A stretch of 64,000 nucleotides of DNA from Haberlea rhodopensis (Eukaryota; Streptophyta; Magnoliopsida; Lamiales; Gesneriaceae), in assembly GCA_907163345.1 (NCBI GenBank), contig CAJQUN010000003.1, forward strand, positions 27,729,879-27,793,878, read 5' to 3'. Below the pieces are notes generated by a model that was not told where the DNA came from, ran no database searches, and saw only the letters and a list, made by a program, of their open reading frames with translations. A program made the translations under genes and the position numbers. Position 1 is the stretch's first letter, and each line of letters begins with the position of its first letter. Shown in pieces: positions 45,838-56,973 of the stretch.

Positions 45838-46208
45838 TGATAAGTGTCATTTTTCCACTTATATTTGCATATATTTCTTGCTATTTTTATAGTGATTCTT
45901 GAACAATTTTATGCTTTTGGTATATTTTCGCTTCTTGAGTGGCAATCGATCGTCTAAGCCTTCTGCCCCGATGCGATCGATTTCTATGTTATGGCGATCG
46001 ATCGCCTATCGCATAAATTTTTCCTCGCCTGACTACCTGGTAGCGATAGATCTCTTGGTTAAGGCGATCGATCGCCTACATCAATTTCATCAATTCACTC
46101 TTTTTCAACATCTTTTCCAATGTCTTGACTTGTCTTGTCCCAGTTCCACATTCAAGTCCATAAAATGGGATTTTTCAAGTGTTTCTTGTACTTTTACTGG
46201 ATTCCTGG
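45838..46208. repeat. Athila LTR fragment with internal inversion, fused to copia integrase
   Basis: 45838-45925 reads TGATAAGTGTCATTTTTCCA and on in plus orientation, like the first 90 bases of the LTR at 13082. From about 45940 to 46205 the sequence is the reverse complement of the following part of the same LTR, including CGATCGATCGCC motifs and ending ACTGGATTCCTGG. The next bases are copia integrase (GKQIRSSFKNK). Both joins lack LTR ends. Confidence 0.65.
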
Positions 46209-47014
46209 CAAACAGATCAGATCATCCTTCAAGAACAAGAATGTCAAATCCTCCTCACGTTGTTTAGAATTATTTCATATGGACTTGTTTGGTCCCATAC
46301 CAATAATAAGTTTAGGAGGAATGTGGTATACTCTTGTTATTATTGATGATTACTCACGTTTTACATGGACTATATTTTTGAGCAGTAAAGATCAGCCCCG
46401 CCCGAAATTGATCAAGCTGCTGAAGCGCGTTCAGAACGAAAAATCATCTGGTATAGACAGGATTTGAAGTGACAAGTGCACTGAATTTTCAAACCATAAT
46501 CTTGAATCCTTTTTAGAAGACCAAGGAATTAAGCATGAATTCTCAACAGCTCGAACTCCTCAACAAAATGGAGTTGCAGAACGACGGAACAGAACGCTTA
46601 AGGAAGCAGCACGGACAATGCTTGCTGACTCTGGTATATCTCAAAAGTTCTGGGCAGAGACTATCAATACTACATGCTATACACATAATCGGTCTATGAT
46701 TAACAAGAAGTTAAACTTAACACCATATGAAGTATAGACAGGTAACAGACCGACTATCTCTTACTTTCATGTATTCGGCTGCAAATGTTACGTCCATAAC
46801 AATGGTAAGATCATCTTACCACATTCGAAGCTAAGTCAGATAATGGAATATTATTAGGATATTCATCTGTTAGTAAAGCATTTCGTGTTTTCAATAATCG
46901 AACATTGACTGTAGAAGAGTCAGTTCATGTAGTTTTTGATGAATCACTGTGTATTAAGAACCACAAGGAATTAATTCAAAATCAGATGGAAAATATCCAT
47001 CTCGAAGCTAACAG
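46209..47014 (+). pseudogene. Copia integrase remnant
   Basis: It starts within the segment after the integrase zinc domain and covers the core: HMDLFGPIPIISLGG, a TGA at 46465 replacing the residue before SDKCTEF (the usual G is also changed to C), and PQQNGVAERRNRTL with the catalytic Glu. It continues to the FWAETINTTCY and FGCKCYVHNNGK region with a stop at 46736-46738 and a frameshift near 46805. It ends at 47014 where a solo LTR interrupts. It cannot make protein. Confidence 0.85.
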
Positions 47015-48802
47015 TGTTGAGCCTTAAACACATGGTTGTGTTTAATGCTTTAATTTATCTCCGGTTTATTTTTGAGTTTTGATGATCAACAAAACTTGCA
47101 TTTGTTGTACTAATATGTCTACTTAGTGTACAGGGTTAGATTGATCAATTGGTTGGGAAGATCAATGGAAGAGAACCCAAGTTATACAATAACATATGTG
47201 AGTTCATAGGACAAGCAGTGATTTTTATCAAGGAATCTATTGAGCTTGGACGAGAAGGAATGAGATCTATGAATAACCAAATTAAGTGTTCAACATGTGT
47301 GGAATGATGTTGGAACAATTTCTTATGATGGGATGAAGACCCACAAACCAATGGTCCGTTGGTAGGCATATTCGTATAGAAGCCAATTGGAGCGCAGTGC
47401 AATGTTTTGCTTCTATCTCTTGGATCGATGCTCCGAATAAAGTGAATCCAAAGAGGTTGGAAAGCCAACCCAATATGATAGATTTCATATTCAAACATCT
47501 TAGTCCAATTCGGATGGCATCATGGAGCAAAATGGCATGGAAGTCATAACAATTGCAGATCGTAGCAAGGTTTGAGCGGCTGTAGAATTTTGGGCGTAAC
47601 TTCTTCATACCTTAATGAAATGCAATGAAATGTTGTCCACACCTAGTAAGAGGAAGGGCTACAACTTTCATGTTTACCACTTTTCCCAGAAATGAGCTTA
47701 AGATGGTCGAATAGTGCAAAGTTTGCGAGTGTTGAAATCTGGCAGATCACCTCAGACGATCCGGGCCATCACCTCAGGCGATCCGAGCCATGCGTGCCAA
47801 CGCCGTGCACCATCGACCCAGGCGATTGTACGCTGCGCGCTAGGCGATCCAGATCGCCCCAGGCGATGTCATGGTCGCCCCAGGCGATCCAGAAACTTAC
47901 CTTTGGCAAATTTTCAACGGGCGATCGCCCCAGGCGATGCAAGGAAAGCCTGAGGCGATCTGGGCCAGATTTGAACGTTAGAACGTGGCGATGGACATCG
48001 TCCGAGGCGATCGAGGAGTGATTTCAGCCTTATGTGTAGCAACGGCTAGTAGGAGCCTAGGGGGCCTCATACACTATAAATATGGATGCTTTGGAGCATT
48101 TTGAAGACAATAAACAAGCCTACCAACTTCATCAAAGCTTTGCTAATTCAAAATTCAAATAGCATTGCAATCTCCATACATTGTTGTTGTATTGGAGTTT
48201 GTAATTCATTTCTTTTGATAGAGTCTTGTGTTCTTCGTATTGTTACACCGTGAAGGTGTTGTTAATTTATTTGTAAGGTCCTCCAACACCAAAGCAAGTT
48301 GGAAATTGTAAAGTCATCAACAAGTAAAAGTTGGTGCATGTGTTGTGGCTATCCTTGGAGCCCTTAAGGCCAAGAAGACTCGTGAAGAGTGTTGTTAACT
48401 CGGGAAGAGTTGTGTGTGGCAATCCTTGGAGCCCTTAAGGCCAAGAAGACTCGTGAAGAGTGTTGTGCTCGTGAAGAGCTTTGTGTACTCGGGAAGAGTT
48501 GTATTGTGGCTAACTTGGAGCCCTCAAGGCCAAGATCATTTGTTCTAGTGGAACCTCGGTTGGGGGTTATCTAACCGGGAAGAGGAGACGTAGGCGATTC
48601 ATCGCTGAACTTCTATAACAAATCTTCTTGTTATTTACCGCTTTATTTCCTTACGCATTGATTTATTATTTACTTCTTTATTTTATTTATTTATCGATTG
48701 ACTAAGCCTTCCGCAAGCGCAAACTCTTTTATTTTGCAAACTCATTTTAAAAAGCTAAAGTAGCCAAGGAATCTCATTCACCCCCCCTCTTCGATTCCAA
48801 CA
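47015..48802 (+). repeat. Solo LTR of a SIRE-related copia family
   Basis: 1,788 bp with perfect TGTTG...CAACA ends and an AACAG duplication (47010-47014 and 48803-48807). TATA (CTATAAATA) is at 48074-48082. Upstream of it, 47740-48010 is packed with CCCAGGCGATC and GGCGATCG motifs. The R-region block GGAGACGTAGGCGATTCATC and a C7 run before the end resemble the SIRE LTR. Confidence 0.9.
48346..48540 (+). repeat. Direct repeats in the solo LTR R/U5 region
   Basis: CCTTGGAGCCCTTAAGGCCA followed by AGAAGACTCGTGAAGAG occurs at about 48353 and 48425, and partly at about 48510. ACTCGGGAAGAGTTGTG-type copies lie between. Confidence 0.8.
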
Positions 48803-48807
48803 AACAG

Positions 48808-50627
48808 TGATGATGAGATTGTAGTTAACAGGTCAAGAGACAATCCACCAGAACCTGAAGTACCAGACAGACCGGATCAAGGCACTGAAGTTATACAAGA
48901 TCGAGTTGATCCGGAGGTCATGAACTCTAGTGTTAAGACAGATGATGACAATGTCAATACTGTTTCTCCATCAGGACCATATGTTCTCGAACCAAACTAC
49001 CACTGGACTAAGAGACATCCCCTTGATCTCGTGATTGGAAATCCATCTGCACCTATAAGTACCAGATGACATATGATGGATGAATTCACTCACGCTGCAT
49101 TCATATCCAATCTGGAACCAAAACAGACTGACGAAGCTCTAGCCGACTATAACTGGATAGAGGCTATGCAAGAAGAGCTCAACCAATTTGAACAGAATCA
49201 GGTGTGGAGTTTAACTCAAAGACCAAGTGATCAGCCTGCTATTGGAACCAGATGGGTCTTCAGAAATAAGCTAGATGCAAATGGCATAGTGGCCAGACTG
49301 GTTGCACAAGGTTTCAGACAAGAAGAACGAATCGACTTTGATGAATCCTTTGCACCAGTTTCCAGACTAGAAGTCATTCGAATATTTCTTGCATATGCTG
49401 CTTTTAAAGATTTCAAGGTATATCAAATGGACGTGAAGAGTGCATTTCTAAATGGCAAACTTCAGGAGGAAATCTACATCGAACAACCTCCTGGATTTCA
49501 TAATCACTCATTTACTGATCACATATATTTACTGAATAAAGCAGTGTATGGACTTAAACAAGCTCCAAGAGCCTGGTATGACACTCTGTCTTAGTTTCTT
49601 ATAGATCATGATTTCCAGATCGGCTCAGTAGATAAAACCTTATTCAAATTTGTTAAGGGTGAACATACTTTGTTAGTTCAAATATATGTTGATGATATTA
49701 TTTTTGGGTCAACTAACCCCAAACTTTGCGAGAAGTTCTCTAAGTTAATGCAGTGACAATTTGAGATGAGTATGATGGGAGAACTGTCATTCTTCCTGGG
49801 TCTGCAAGTCAAAAAGCTTAGCAATGGATATTCATAAATCAAACCAAGTACACCAAAGAGCTACTCAAAAGATTTGGAATGGAAACTTGTTCAACTGCTT
49901 CAACTCCAATGAGTCCATCAATCAAGCTAGATAAAGACGAATGGGGGACGACAGTTGAGGTAACAATGTATCGAGGTCTGATCGGATTGCTGTTATATCT
50001 TACAGCGAGCCGGCCTGATATTATGTTTTTCGTCTGCATGTGTGCTAGGTTCATTCTGATCCTAAGCAATCCCACTTCATTGCTGCTAAGCGTATTCTTA
50101 AGTACCAAAAAGGATCTCAGAATGTTCATCTCTAGTATCCCAAATATCCGAATTTTAACTTAATTGGATATTCAGATGCTGACTATGCAGGATGCAAGAT
50201 CAATCGCAAGAGCACCAGTGGAACTTGTCAATTATTAGGTGAAATATTGATCTCATGGTTTAGCAAGAAGCAAACATCGATTGCCACATCCACAGCTGAG
50301 GCAGAATATCTCACCGCTGGAAGCTGTTGCGCTCAATTGCTCCGGGTTCAACATCAGCTCAGAGACTATGGCATTCAAGTTGCTGAGTCACCAATCTTCT
50401 GCGACAACACAAGTGCAATTGCTATCACATATAATCTAGTCTTGCACTCTCGAACTAAACATATTGATATCAGACATCATTTTATTCGAGATCATGTTGG
50501 CAAAAAGGAGATTCGGATCGAGTACATCCCAACAGACCAGCAGGCTGCAGACATCTTCACCAAACCACTCCCCAATGCTAAGTTTAATTATTTTCGTCAA
50601 ATTCTTGGGTTAGTAGATTTATCTTAA
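48808..50627 (+). pseudogene. Copia reverse transcriptase and RNase H remnant
   Basis: After an acidic linker, the reverse transcriptase reads well from 49073 (EAMQEELNQFEQNQVW, WVFRNKLDANG, DVKSAFLNGKLQEEIYIEQP, GLKQAPRAWYDTLS) to a TAG at 49592. It continues out of frame or with stops through YVDDIIFGSTN (about 49687). RNase H is open from 50247 to 50627 (TAEAEYLTAGSCC, TKHIDIRHHF, AADIFTKPLPNAKF). Small indels near 49760, 49830 and 50110 also break it. Confidence 0.87.
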
Positions 50628-50976
50628 TATATTTGAGCTTGCTTTATTTTGTTTTTTTTTAGATTTAGTGTTAGCACAGATCGATAATACAATGGTCAGA
50701 AAGATACAGACCGATCCTGACTTTTAGACCGATCTCTATCGATCTGATATTATCCTGTGATCCGTTTCAAAACACTATAAACCTTTAACATAGTAATATT
50801 TAAATAGCCCGGACTGATCTAACTTTAACCGCCTAAAGGTACATACATCTTGACAGTTAAAATATAAATTTCAAAATTCAGTCATCGAGATACCGACACG
50901 TGTCTGTCATCTTCTATTTAACAGGCTGTACATTTCATTTAGCCTTTTCACTTTTTACAATTACTGCAGTATGATT
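50628..50976 (+). other. Spacer between pol and the env-like frame of the second SIRE
   Basis: Corresponds to 25690-26100 of the intact copy. It contains ACCGATCCTGAC, ACCGATCTC and ATCGATCTG motifs where the intact copy has CCAGTAGG. No frame. ATCTC at 50977-50981 is the left duplication of the Athila insertion. Confidence 0.6.
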
Positions 50977-50981
50977 ATCTC

Positions 50982-53900
50982 TGATAAGTGTGATTTTTAC
51001 ACTTAATTTGATATATGATTAGGGGCGTTTTTATAGTGATTCCTGGAAAATATTACGCGTTTTGGTATATAATTGTATATTTCAGGAATCCAGACCCAAA
51101 TGCATAAAAGCTGAGGAATTTAGCTTAAAATGTGAAAGATGACCAAACCGAGCACAACTGGATATTATCAAACATGGATGAAAAATTATATTATAATATA
51201 TGAAATTATAATATACGATTGAGATAAAGGGATGTTTGGAGAGCAATTGACGTAATTAAAAGAGGATCACACGTCTGTGAAAAGGAAAGATTCACGTAAA
51301 ATACGTGAAGATATTGACGCAATAGTGGAGATTTCGCGGAACATTCAAGAAGGAAGGACTCGAGAGATTAAAATAGGAGGAGATACACGTACAAAGGGGG
51401 ATATCAGAGGAAGAGACGTGAGGGAAGAGGGGATTTTTGAAAGAAAAATTCACATAAATCCTGTGAAGATCACGCACATCAGAGAAGGGGAGTGAGGGCA
51501 GCAGGAGAGATACAGAAAGGAGAAACGAGAGATCAGATAAAGGGGAGAAGAGAGGAGAGTTACGGAGGAGAAGAGAGACGTGACCAGAAAAGTGAGCAGA
51601 TTTACGTGGAGAGGTGAGGATATACGAGAAAGGAAACAATATCGGAGGAGTACGTGACCGCTTTTATTTTAAACAGAAAATATTTCAAAGTGTAGTGTGA
51701 AGCGATTCTACCGCAAGTGCACGATTGTCAAGTTTTAGTATAGTGAAATGCAAGTAAAGGTTGTCGAATCCACAGAGACTAATGTATAAGTACCAAATAA
51801 GATTAGAGCAATTATATTTAGCCTACGATTAAAGAAGGTGATTAACTAATGCACACTTAACTAAGGAACGAAAATTAAACAAGAAACAATAAAATGAATT
51901 GTTCCGGATATGCAAAGGTAATTCGCTCGAGAAATTTATCAAGCTCTTCGTTCAACTGTGTTATCTTTAATGATTCATCTGAATAAGCAAATTATCAACC
52001 AATTGATTCTAAAGGTGAAAGGTTTTCGCTGTTCTTCAATACACTCTCTCGAGCTGTAAAGAAACTAATATCAAACTAGAACAAGTCACTCTCGTGCACC
52101 TATTTACTAATTCAATATTGCATAAATCGTCAAAACCTCGTTACTCTAAATCTCTCGATTCAAAGTTCTCACGTATGTGATTTCATCTCTCGATCTCAAT
52201 CTTAAACATACTTCATGAATTAATAGAGCGTGCTATAACGTTATCTCTCGATCTCGGTTATAACTCTCAGAATCAATCAAAGTTAGCTAGGCTTTAATCT
52301 TAACAAGCAATTAATTCATGAACAATAGGAATCAATACACTCAAACACAATTGAATCAATAAATCAAACACAATGATACTAAATCTCAATAAAATAAACT
52401 AGATTTAATTCAAATCAAATACATAAGAGTTTAATTGTCTCTCGACCTCAAAAACATCAAATGAAAATGAAAATAAAATAAATCAAAGTTTAGAAATACG
52501 ATAAACGGCTGGAATGAATCCGTGCGTTGCACCGTGATTTCTTCTCTTGCTCCTTCCTTGCACTCCGGATTATACGCTCAAGTTTGGATGAAAACCGGGA
52601 GAAGATGGCTCTCCTTGGCGGCGGCTAGGGTTGCTCTTTTCTCCAGGATTTTCGCTTCAGATGAGATATGAAAAGGGATTTTTGATTTGGAAGAGATTTC
52701 CCTTTTTAAACCACCGAAGATCACGTTAATTTTGGAAAATCAGATTTGCAGAAATCGCTTCTCGATCGATCGAAAGGTTTTTTCGATCGATCGGTGCATT
52801 GTTCGCTTCAGCGTTTAAACTCACTGCCTCGCTCGATCGATCGAGATATTTTTCCGATCGATCGACAATTCTCAAAATTTGTTGCTGAAGTCTCTGCCTC
52901 GATCGATCGATCGAGATAAAATCTCGATCGATCGGTGCTTTGAATAATTTGATGCTCAACACTCTGCCTGGCTCGATCGATCGAGAATTAATCTCGATCG
53001 ATCGAAGCCTTGAAAAATCCACTTTCTTCATTTGATCTCTTTTTCGCCTCGATTTCGCCGGTTTTCTTCATTTTAGCTCATTTCCTTCCACTTCCGACCT
53101 ATTTTCCTGAAACAAACAAATAAACACCAAAAAGCATAATATCATCCAGGAAAAAGTACGAAAAATGGGAAGAAATTACAGCTAAAAATACTTAAAATCT
53201 AAGCCTATCAGTACGTGAGCAGCAGAATATTGACGTGAAGAAGAGGAGTTCAGGGACGAACGAACAGATAAAAAAGAGCAGCAAGTTACTGGAGACGGGA
53301 GCAATATTAACGTGAAGAGTGATGTCTTCAAGGGGAGGAGACAAACGAGACTTTGGAGAAGAGATCAGATTGACACAGCGAGAGACGAGGAAGGAGAAGA
53401 GTAAATTCTCGACGAATTCTTCAGATAGTCACGATTTCAGGAGGAATTCAGAGCAGATTTACGTGAGGAACAGAAAAGAAGAAACTCACGTACAAAGCAA
53501 AGCAAGAGACGGATACGGAGTCGACGACGCGATTCAACATCGCTAGTTTATACGTATTTCTAAACTTTGTTTGTTTCTATTTAATTTTCTTATGCTTTTG
53601 ATGTTGAAATACATGATATTGCATTTGATATTAAATATGTTGCTAGGCTAAGTTTATTGTCAAGACTTAGGGGATCCTATGTTATGAACCCATGATTTAA
53701 TTTTAATGTTTTGATTGATTCTTATTATCTAAGTGCATAGATCATTGTTCTTCATGCTTTTAAGGGTTTGGCCATCCTTGAATGATATTAAATTACAATT
53801 GAGATCGAGAGATAAAATTGGAATTCGATATAGTGATTTATGCCTTGGATTTCAGGCTGAGATCGAGAGATAAAGTCAAATACATGTGTGATAACAATAG

Positions 53901-54385
53901 ATTTACCAAAATCGAAGGCTAGAAGTTTTCATAGATCGATTTACAATATTAATTGTTCAATAAGGGTACGAGAGTGGCTTATTGTTACGTTAGTATTAGA
54001 TTTGTTATAGCCGGACCAAGGTATAGCAAGTGAATTAGGAAAACTTGTCACCTTAGATTGTTTGAATTAATTCTTAACTAATAGGCGAATTGTGGGGGAT
54101 TACATATGTGAACTTAAAGTCTTGATAATTGTCTCTATTGATTTCATTCTCATTCTCTATTGATTGTTTGAGTTACATATTGAGTTAGTTAGTTAAATTA
54201 GTTAATTAATTACAACCAATTTTCGTAGGCTAAATATAGTTAAACTAGTAGAGTTTGGTACTTATTTCCTAGTCCTCGTGGGTTCGACAATCCGTACTTA
54301 TATTATCATTATACTAAAACTTGACACAATGCACTTGCGGTATAGCACTACACTGAGAAATAATTGTTTAAAATAAAAGCGATCA
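50982..54385 (+). repeat. 5' LTR of the Athila derivative, split by a solo LTR
   Basis: Pieces are 50982-51654 and 53216-54385, totalling 1,843 bp, against 1,842 bp in the 3' LTR. It starts TGATAAGTGTGATTTTTACA and ends AAAAGCGATCA. The two LTRs differ mostly by transitions, around a few percent. Purine-rich frames such as 51277-51495 occur in both LTRs but look noncoding. Confidence 0.88.
51655..53210 (-). repeat. Solo LTR of another Athila family, nested in the 5' LTR
   Basis: 1,556 bp, plus-strand ends TGACCGCTTT and AAGCCTATCA, flanked by GTACG (51650-51654 and 53211-53215). In its own (minus) direction it starts TGATAGGCTTAG, then has the cluster of CGATCGATCGAG motifs (about 53005-52760), a TTTAAAAAGGG TATA-like site near 52711-52700, and the GAGATCGAGAGAT-rich R/U5. 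Confidence 0.9.
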
Positions 54386-54391
54386 AGGTTT

Positions 54392-54409
54392 TGGCACCGT
54401 TGCCGGGGA
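54392..54409 (+). other. Primer binding site, tRNA-Asp type with one change
   Basis: TGGCACCGTTGCCGGGGA, six bases after the LTR end. It differs from the tRNA-Asp complement (and from 594-611) only by A for G at position 5. Confidence 0.88.
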
Positions 54410-54626
54410 CTAGTTTTAATAATATCAAACGAGATTAGTTGATTGTAGTTTAATCATTTATTTGTTTTTATTTTTGATTTTTTTTTCTTTCTCTCTACTC
54501 TTCTACTGTTTATGTTCTTTTTGGTTGATTGTTAGAGGTTGTTGTCTCTTGGTGCATGCTAAGGAGTAGCAAGCCTACACTTGAGAGCACACTTGTCAAA
54601 GGAGGTTAAGGCAAGCAAGAGCACAC

Positions 54627-56571
54627 ATGGCTAATACCAAGGAGATTCCGGTACCACTAGTGGCAAGATCACTCATGGACTATGCCCACCCTGCATTCCA
54701 TGGATCACTGTTGCGTATCACGAGACCAACCATACAGGCTAACAATTTTGAGATCAAGCCTGCTATCATACAGATTATCCAACATCCGGTCCAATTTGGG
54801 GGAGCTGCTACAGATGATCCAAATGATCACATCTCCAACTTCTTGGAGATTTGTGATACATTCAAGCATAATGGCGTTACTGACGACGCCATCAGGTTAC
54901 GTTTGTTTCCCTTTACTTTAAAAGATAAAGCTAAATCCTGGTTACAATCGTTGCCTGTAGGATCTATTACCACGTGGGATGGAATGGCGCGGTTGTTCTT
55001 GTCAAAATTCTTTCTACCATCCAAGACGGCCAAGATGAGCAATGACATCACTACTTTTGTCCAATGTGATCTAGAGACACTATATGAGGCTTGGGAGCGC
55101 TTCAAAGCTCTACTGAGGAGATGCCCACATCACGGCCTCCCTATCTGGTTGCAGGTACAAACATTTTATAACGGTTTATTTTCTGATAATCGTTCTATGA
55201 TTGATGCAGCGTCAGGAGGAACTGTGATGAGGAAGACGCCCGAGGAAGCTTATACACTGTTGGAGGAGATGGCTGCTAATAGCTGTCAATGGCAGTCCGA
55301 GAGGAACGTGCCAAAGAAGCAAGTCGGATTGCATCAAGTGAGTGAAGTCACTGCCCTAGCTGCCAAGTTGGAAGCGCTGAACAAGAAGATCGATAGTTTG
55401 AGCATGCATGCAATGCAAGTCCCCTATTACATGCGAGCTTTGCCAAGGAGGACATCCGAGCACTGAATGCCAGGTTGGTAACCCATTCATTACTACTAAT
55501 GAAGCTGTTAATTTCGTAGGGAACCTGCCACCACAGACCTACCCCTACCCAAATACGTACAATACTGGGCCGAGGAACTATCCCCAACCACCACCGGGGT
55601 ATGCACCAAAGCCAAGCATGGAGGAGCTGCTAACTAAGTTCATATCATCGGCTGAAGCAAGGATGAACAATCATGAGGCATCGATAAAGAACTTGGAAGT
55701 CCAAGTGGGGCAGTTAGCAAAGATCGTAGCCGAACGAGCACCAGGATCACTATCTAGTGACACTGAGACGAAACCTAGGGAGCAAGTCCATGCTATCACG
55801 TTGAGGAGTGGAAAGGAGGTCGCTGAGAAGAAGGATGTGCACGTAGAGTTAAGAGGCGAGGCGGACATCAAGCAAGAAGATGGACAAACACGCGACAAAG
55901 GTAAGTCTACTAAGACCTCTACACCCAACACACCTGTTAAGGTAGATATCCCACCCCCATTCCCCGCTGCGTATAAGAGAGCAAAGATCGATGCTAAATT
56001 TGCTAAATTTTTAGAATTGATTAAGAATCTTCATATTGAGATGCCTTTCATAGATGCTATTCGGCACATGCCGAATTATGCTAAGTTTTTAAAGGAGATT
56101 CTATCGAAAAATCGTAAACTGGGAGAGCATGAGATGATAAACTTAACTGAGGAGTGTTCAGCTGTCATTCAAAATGATCCACCTCCAAAGTTAAAGGATC
56201 CAGGGAGTTTCACTATACCTTGCAAAATAAATTCTAAATCTTTTAATAAATCTTTATGTGATTTAGGGTCAAGTGTTAATTTAATGCCTTTGTCTGTGTA
56301 CAGGAAGCTGGGCTTAGGAGAGCTAAAAGCAATCAATGTCTCATTGCAGATGGCAGACAAGTCCATCAAGTACCCGCATGGGATAGTGGAGTATGTACCG
56401 GTAAAGGTTGACAAATTCACCATTCCGGTGGATTTCATGGTGCTAGACATAAAGGAGGAGGCGGACATGCCATTGATATTAGGAAGACCGTTCCTAGCTA
56501 CTGGAAGGGCATTGATAGATGTTCAAGAAGGGAAGTTGATCCTCCGAGTAGGGGGGTCAAGTTACTTATGA
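54627..56571 (+). pseudogene. Athila gag and protease, one frameshift
   Basis: The ATG at 54627 opens 279 codons with the Athila gag core (LRITRPTIQANNFEIKPAII; LRLFPFTLKDKAKSWLQSLP; YEAWERFKALLRRCPHHGLP) and a heptad tail. A one-base shift near 55400-55415 moves reading to the frame 55408-56571. That frame begins with the zinc knuckle CELCQGGHPSTEC, continues with a Pro/Tyr stretch, a Lys/Glu linker and the protease (LCDLGSSVNLMPLSVYRKLG, then MPLILGRPFLATGRALIDV). The protease has CDLGSS in place of the classical DTG/DSG, as in other Athila proteins. A second shift near 56551 ends it. The gag core and protease are better preserved than in the other copies here. Confidence 0.87.
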
Positions 56572-56572
56572 T

Positions 56573-56943
56573 ATGTTCAAAGTTGTGAACACTACACGCA
56601 CTGAGCACCGATGTTTTAGTGTCAATATAATTGATACACTATCTGTTGATGCGATGCAGGGTAAGAGTGAGAAGAAGGTGGAGGTCACATCGAATGGCCA
56701 ACAAAGAAGAGGTAAATTTGGTGTAGGAGACTCGGTATTAATGAATAGGAAAAAGAGAGATTTTTTCCATGGGAGTCTGACGCACCATGGGCTGGACCAT
56801 TCAAAATTGTCGATGTTCTACAATTCAACACCTTCAAACTGAGAGATGACCATGGGGGACTACTCACTGTGAAAGAGAAGTGGTTACGACATTACCACAT
56901 GGAGGATGTGAAATCACCCCCTACTGGCCATAGCGGCACTTGA
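56573..56943 (+). pseudogene. Integrase C-terminal tail joined to protease
   Basis: Following the protease frame (VVNTTRTEHRCFSVNIIDTL, as in 11160-11230) a short linker leads to RGKFGVGDSVLMNRKKRDF and, after a shift near 56765, APWAGPFKIVDVLQFNTFKL and a terminal KEKWLRHYHMEDV. WAGPFKIV and the final LRHY are the integrase C-terminal pattern. About 3 kb of pol expected between is absent. Confidence 0.75.
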
Positions 56944-56973
56944 GCTTAAACGGTGAAAAGTCCAGCTTGGGAC

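Noticed and set aside
51277..51495. Arg/Glu/Lys-rich frame repeated at 60254-60472
   Set aside because: It is purine-rich LTR sequence; the repeat reflects the LTR pair.
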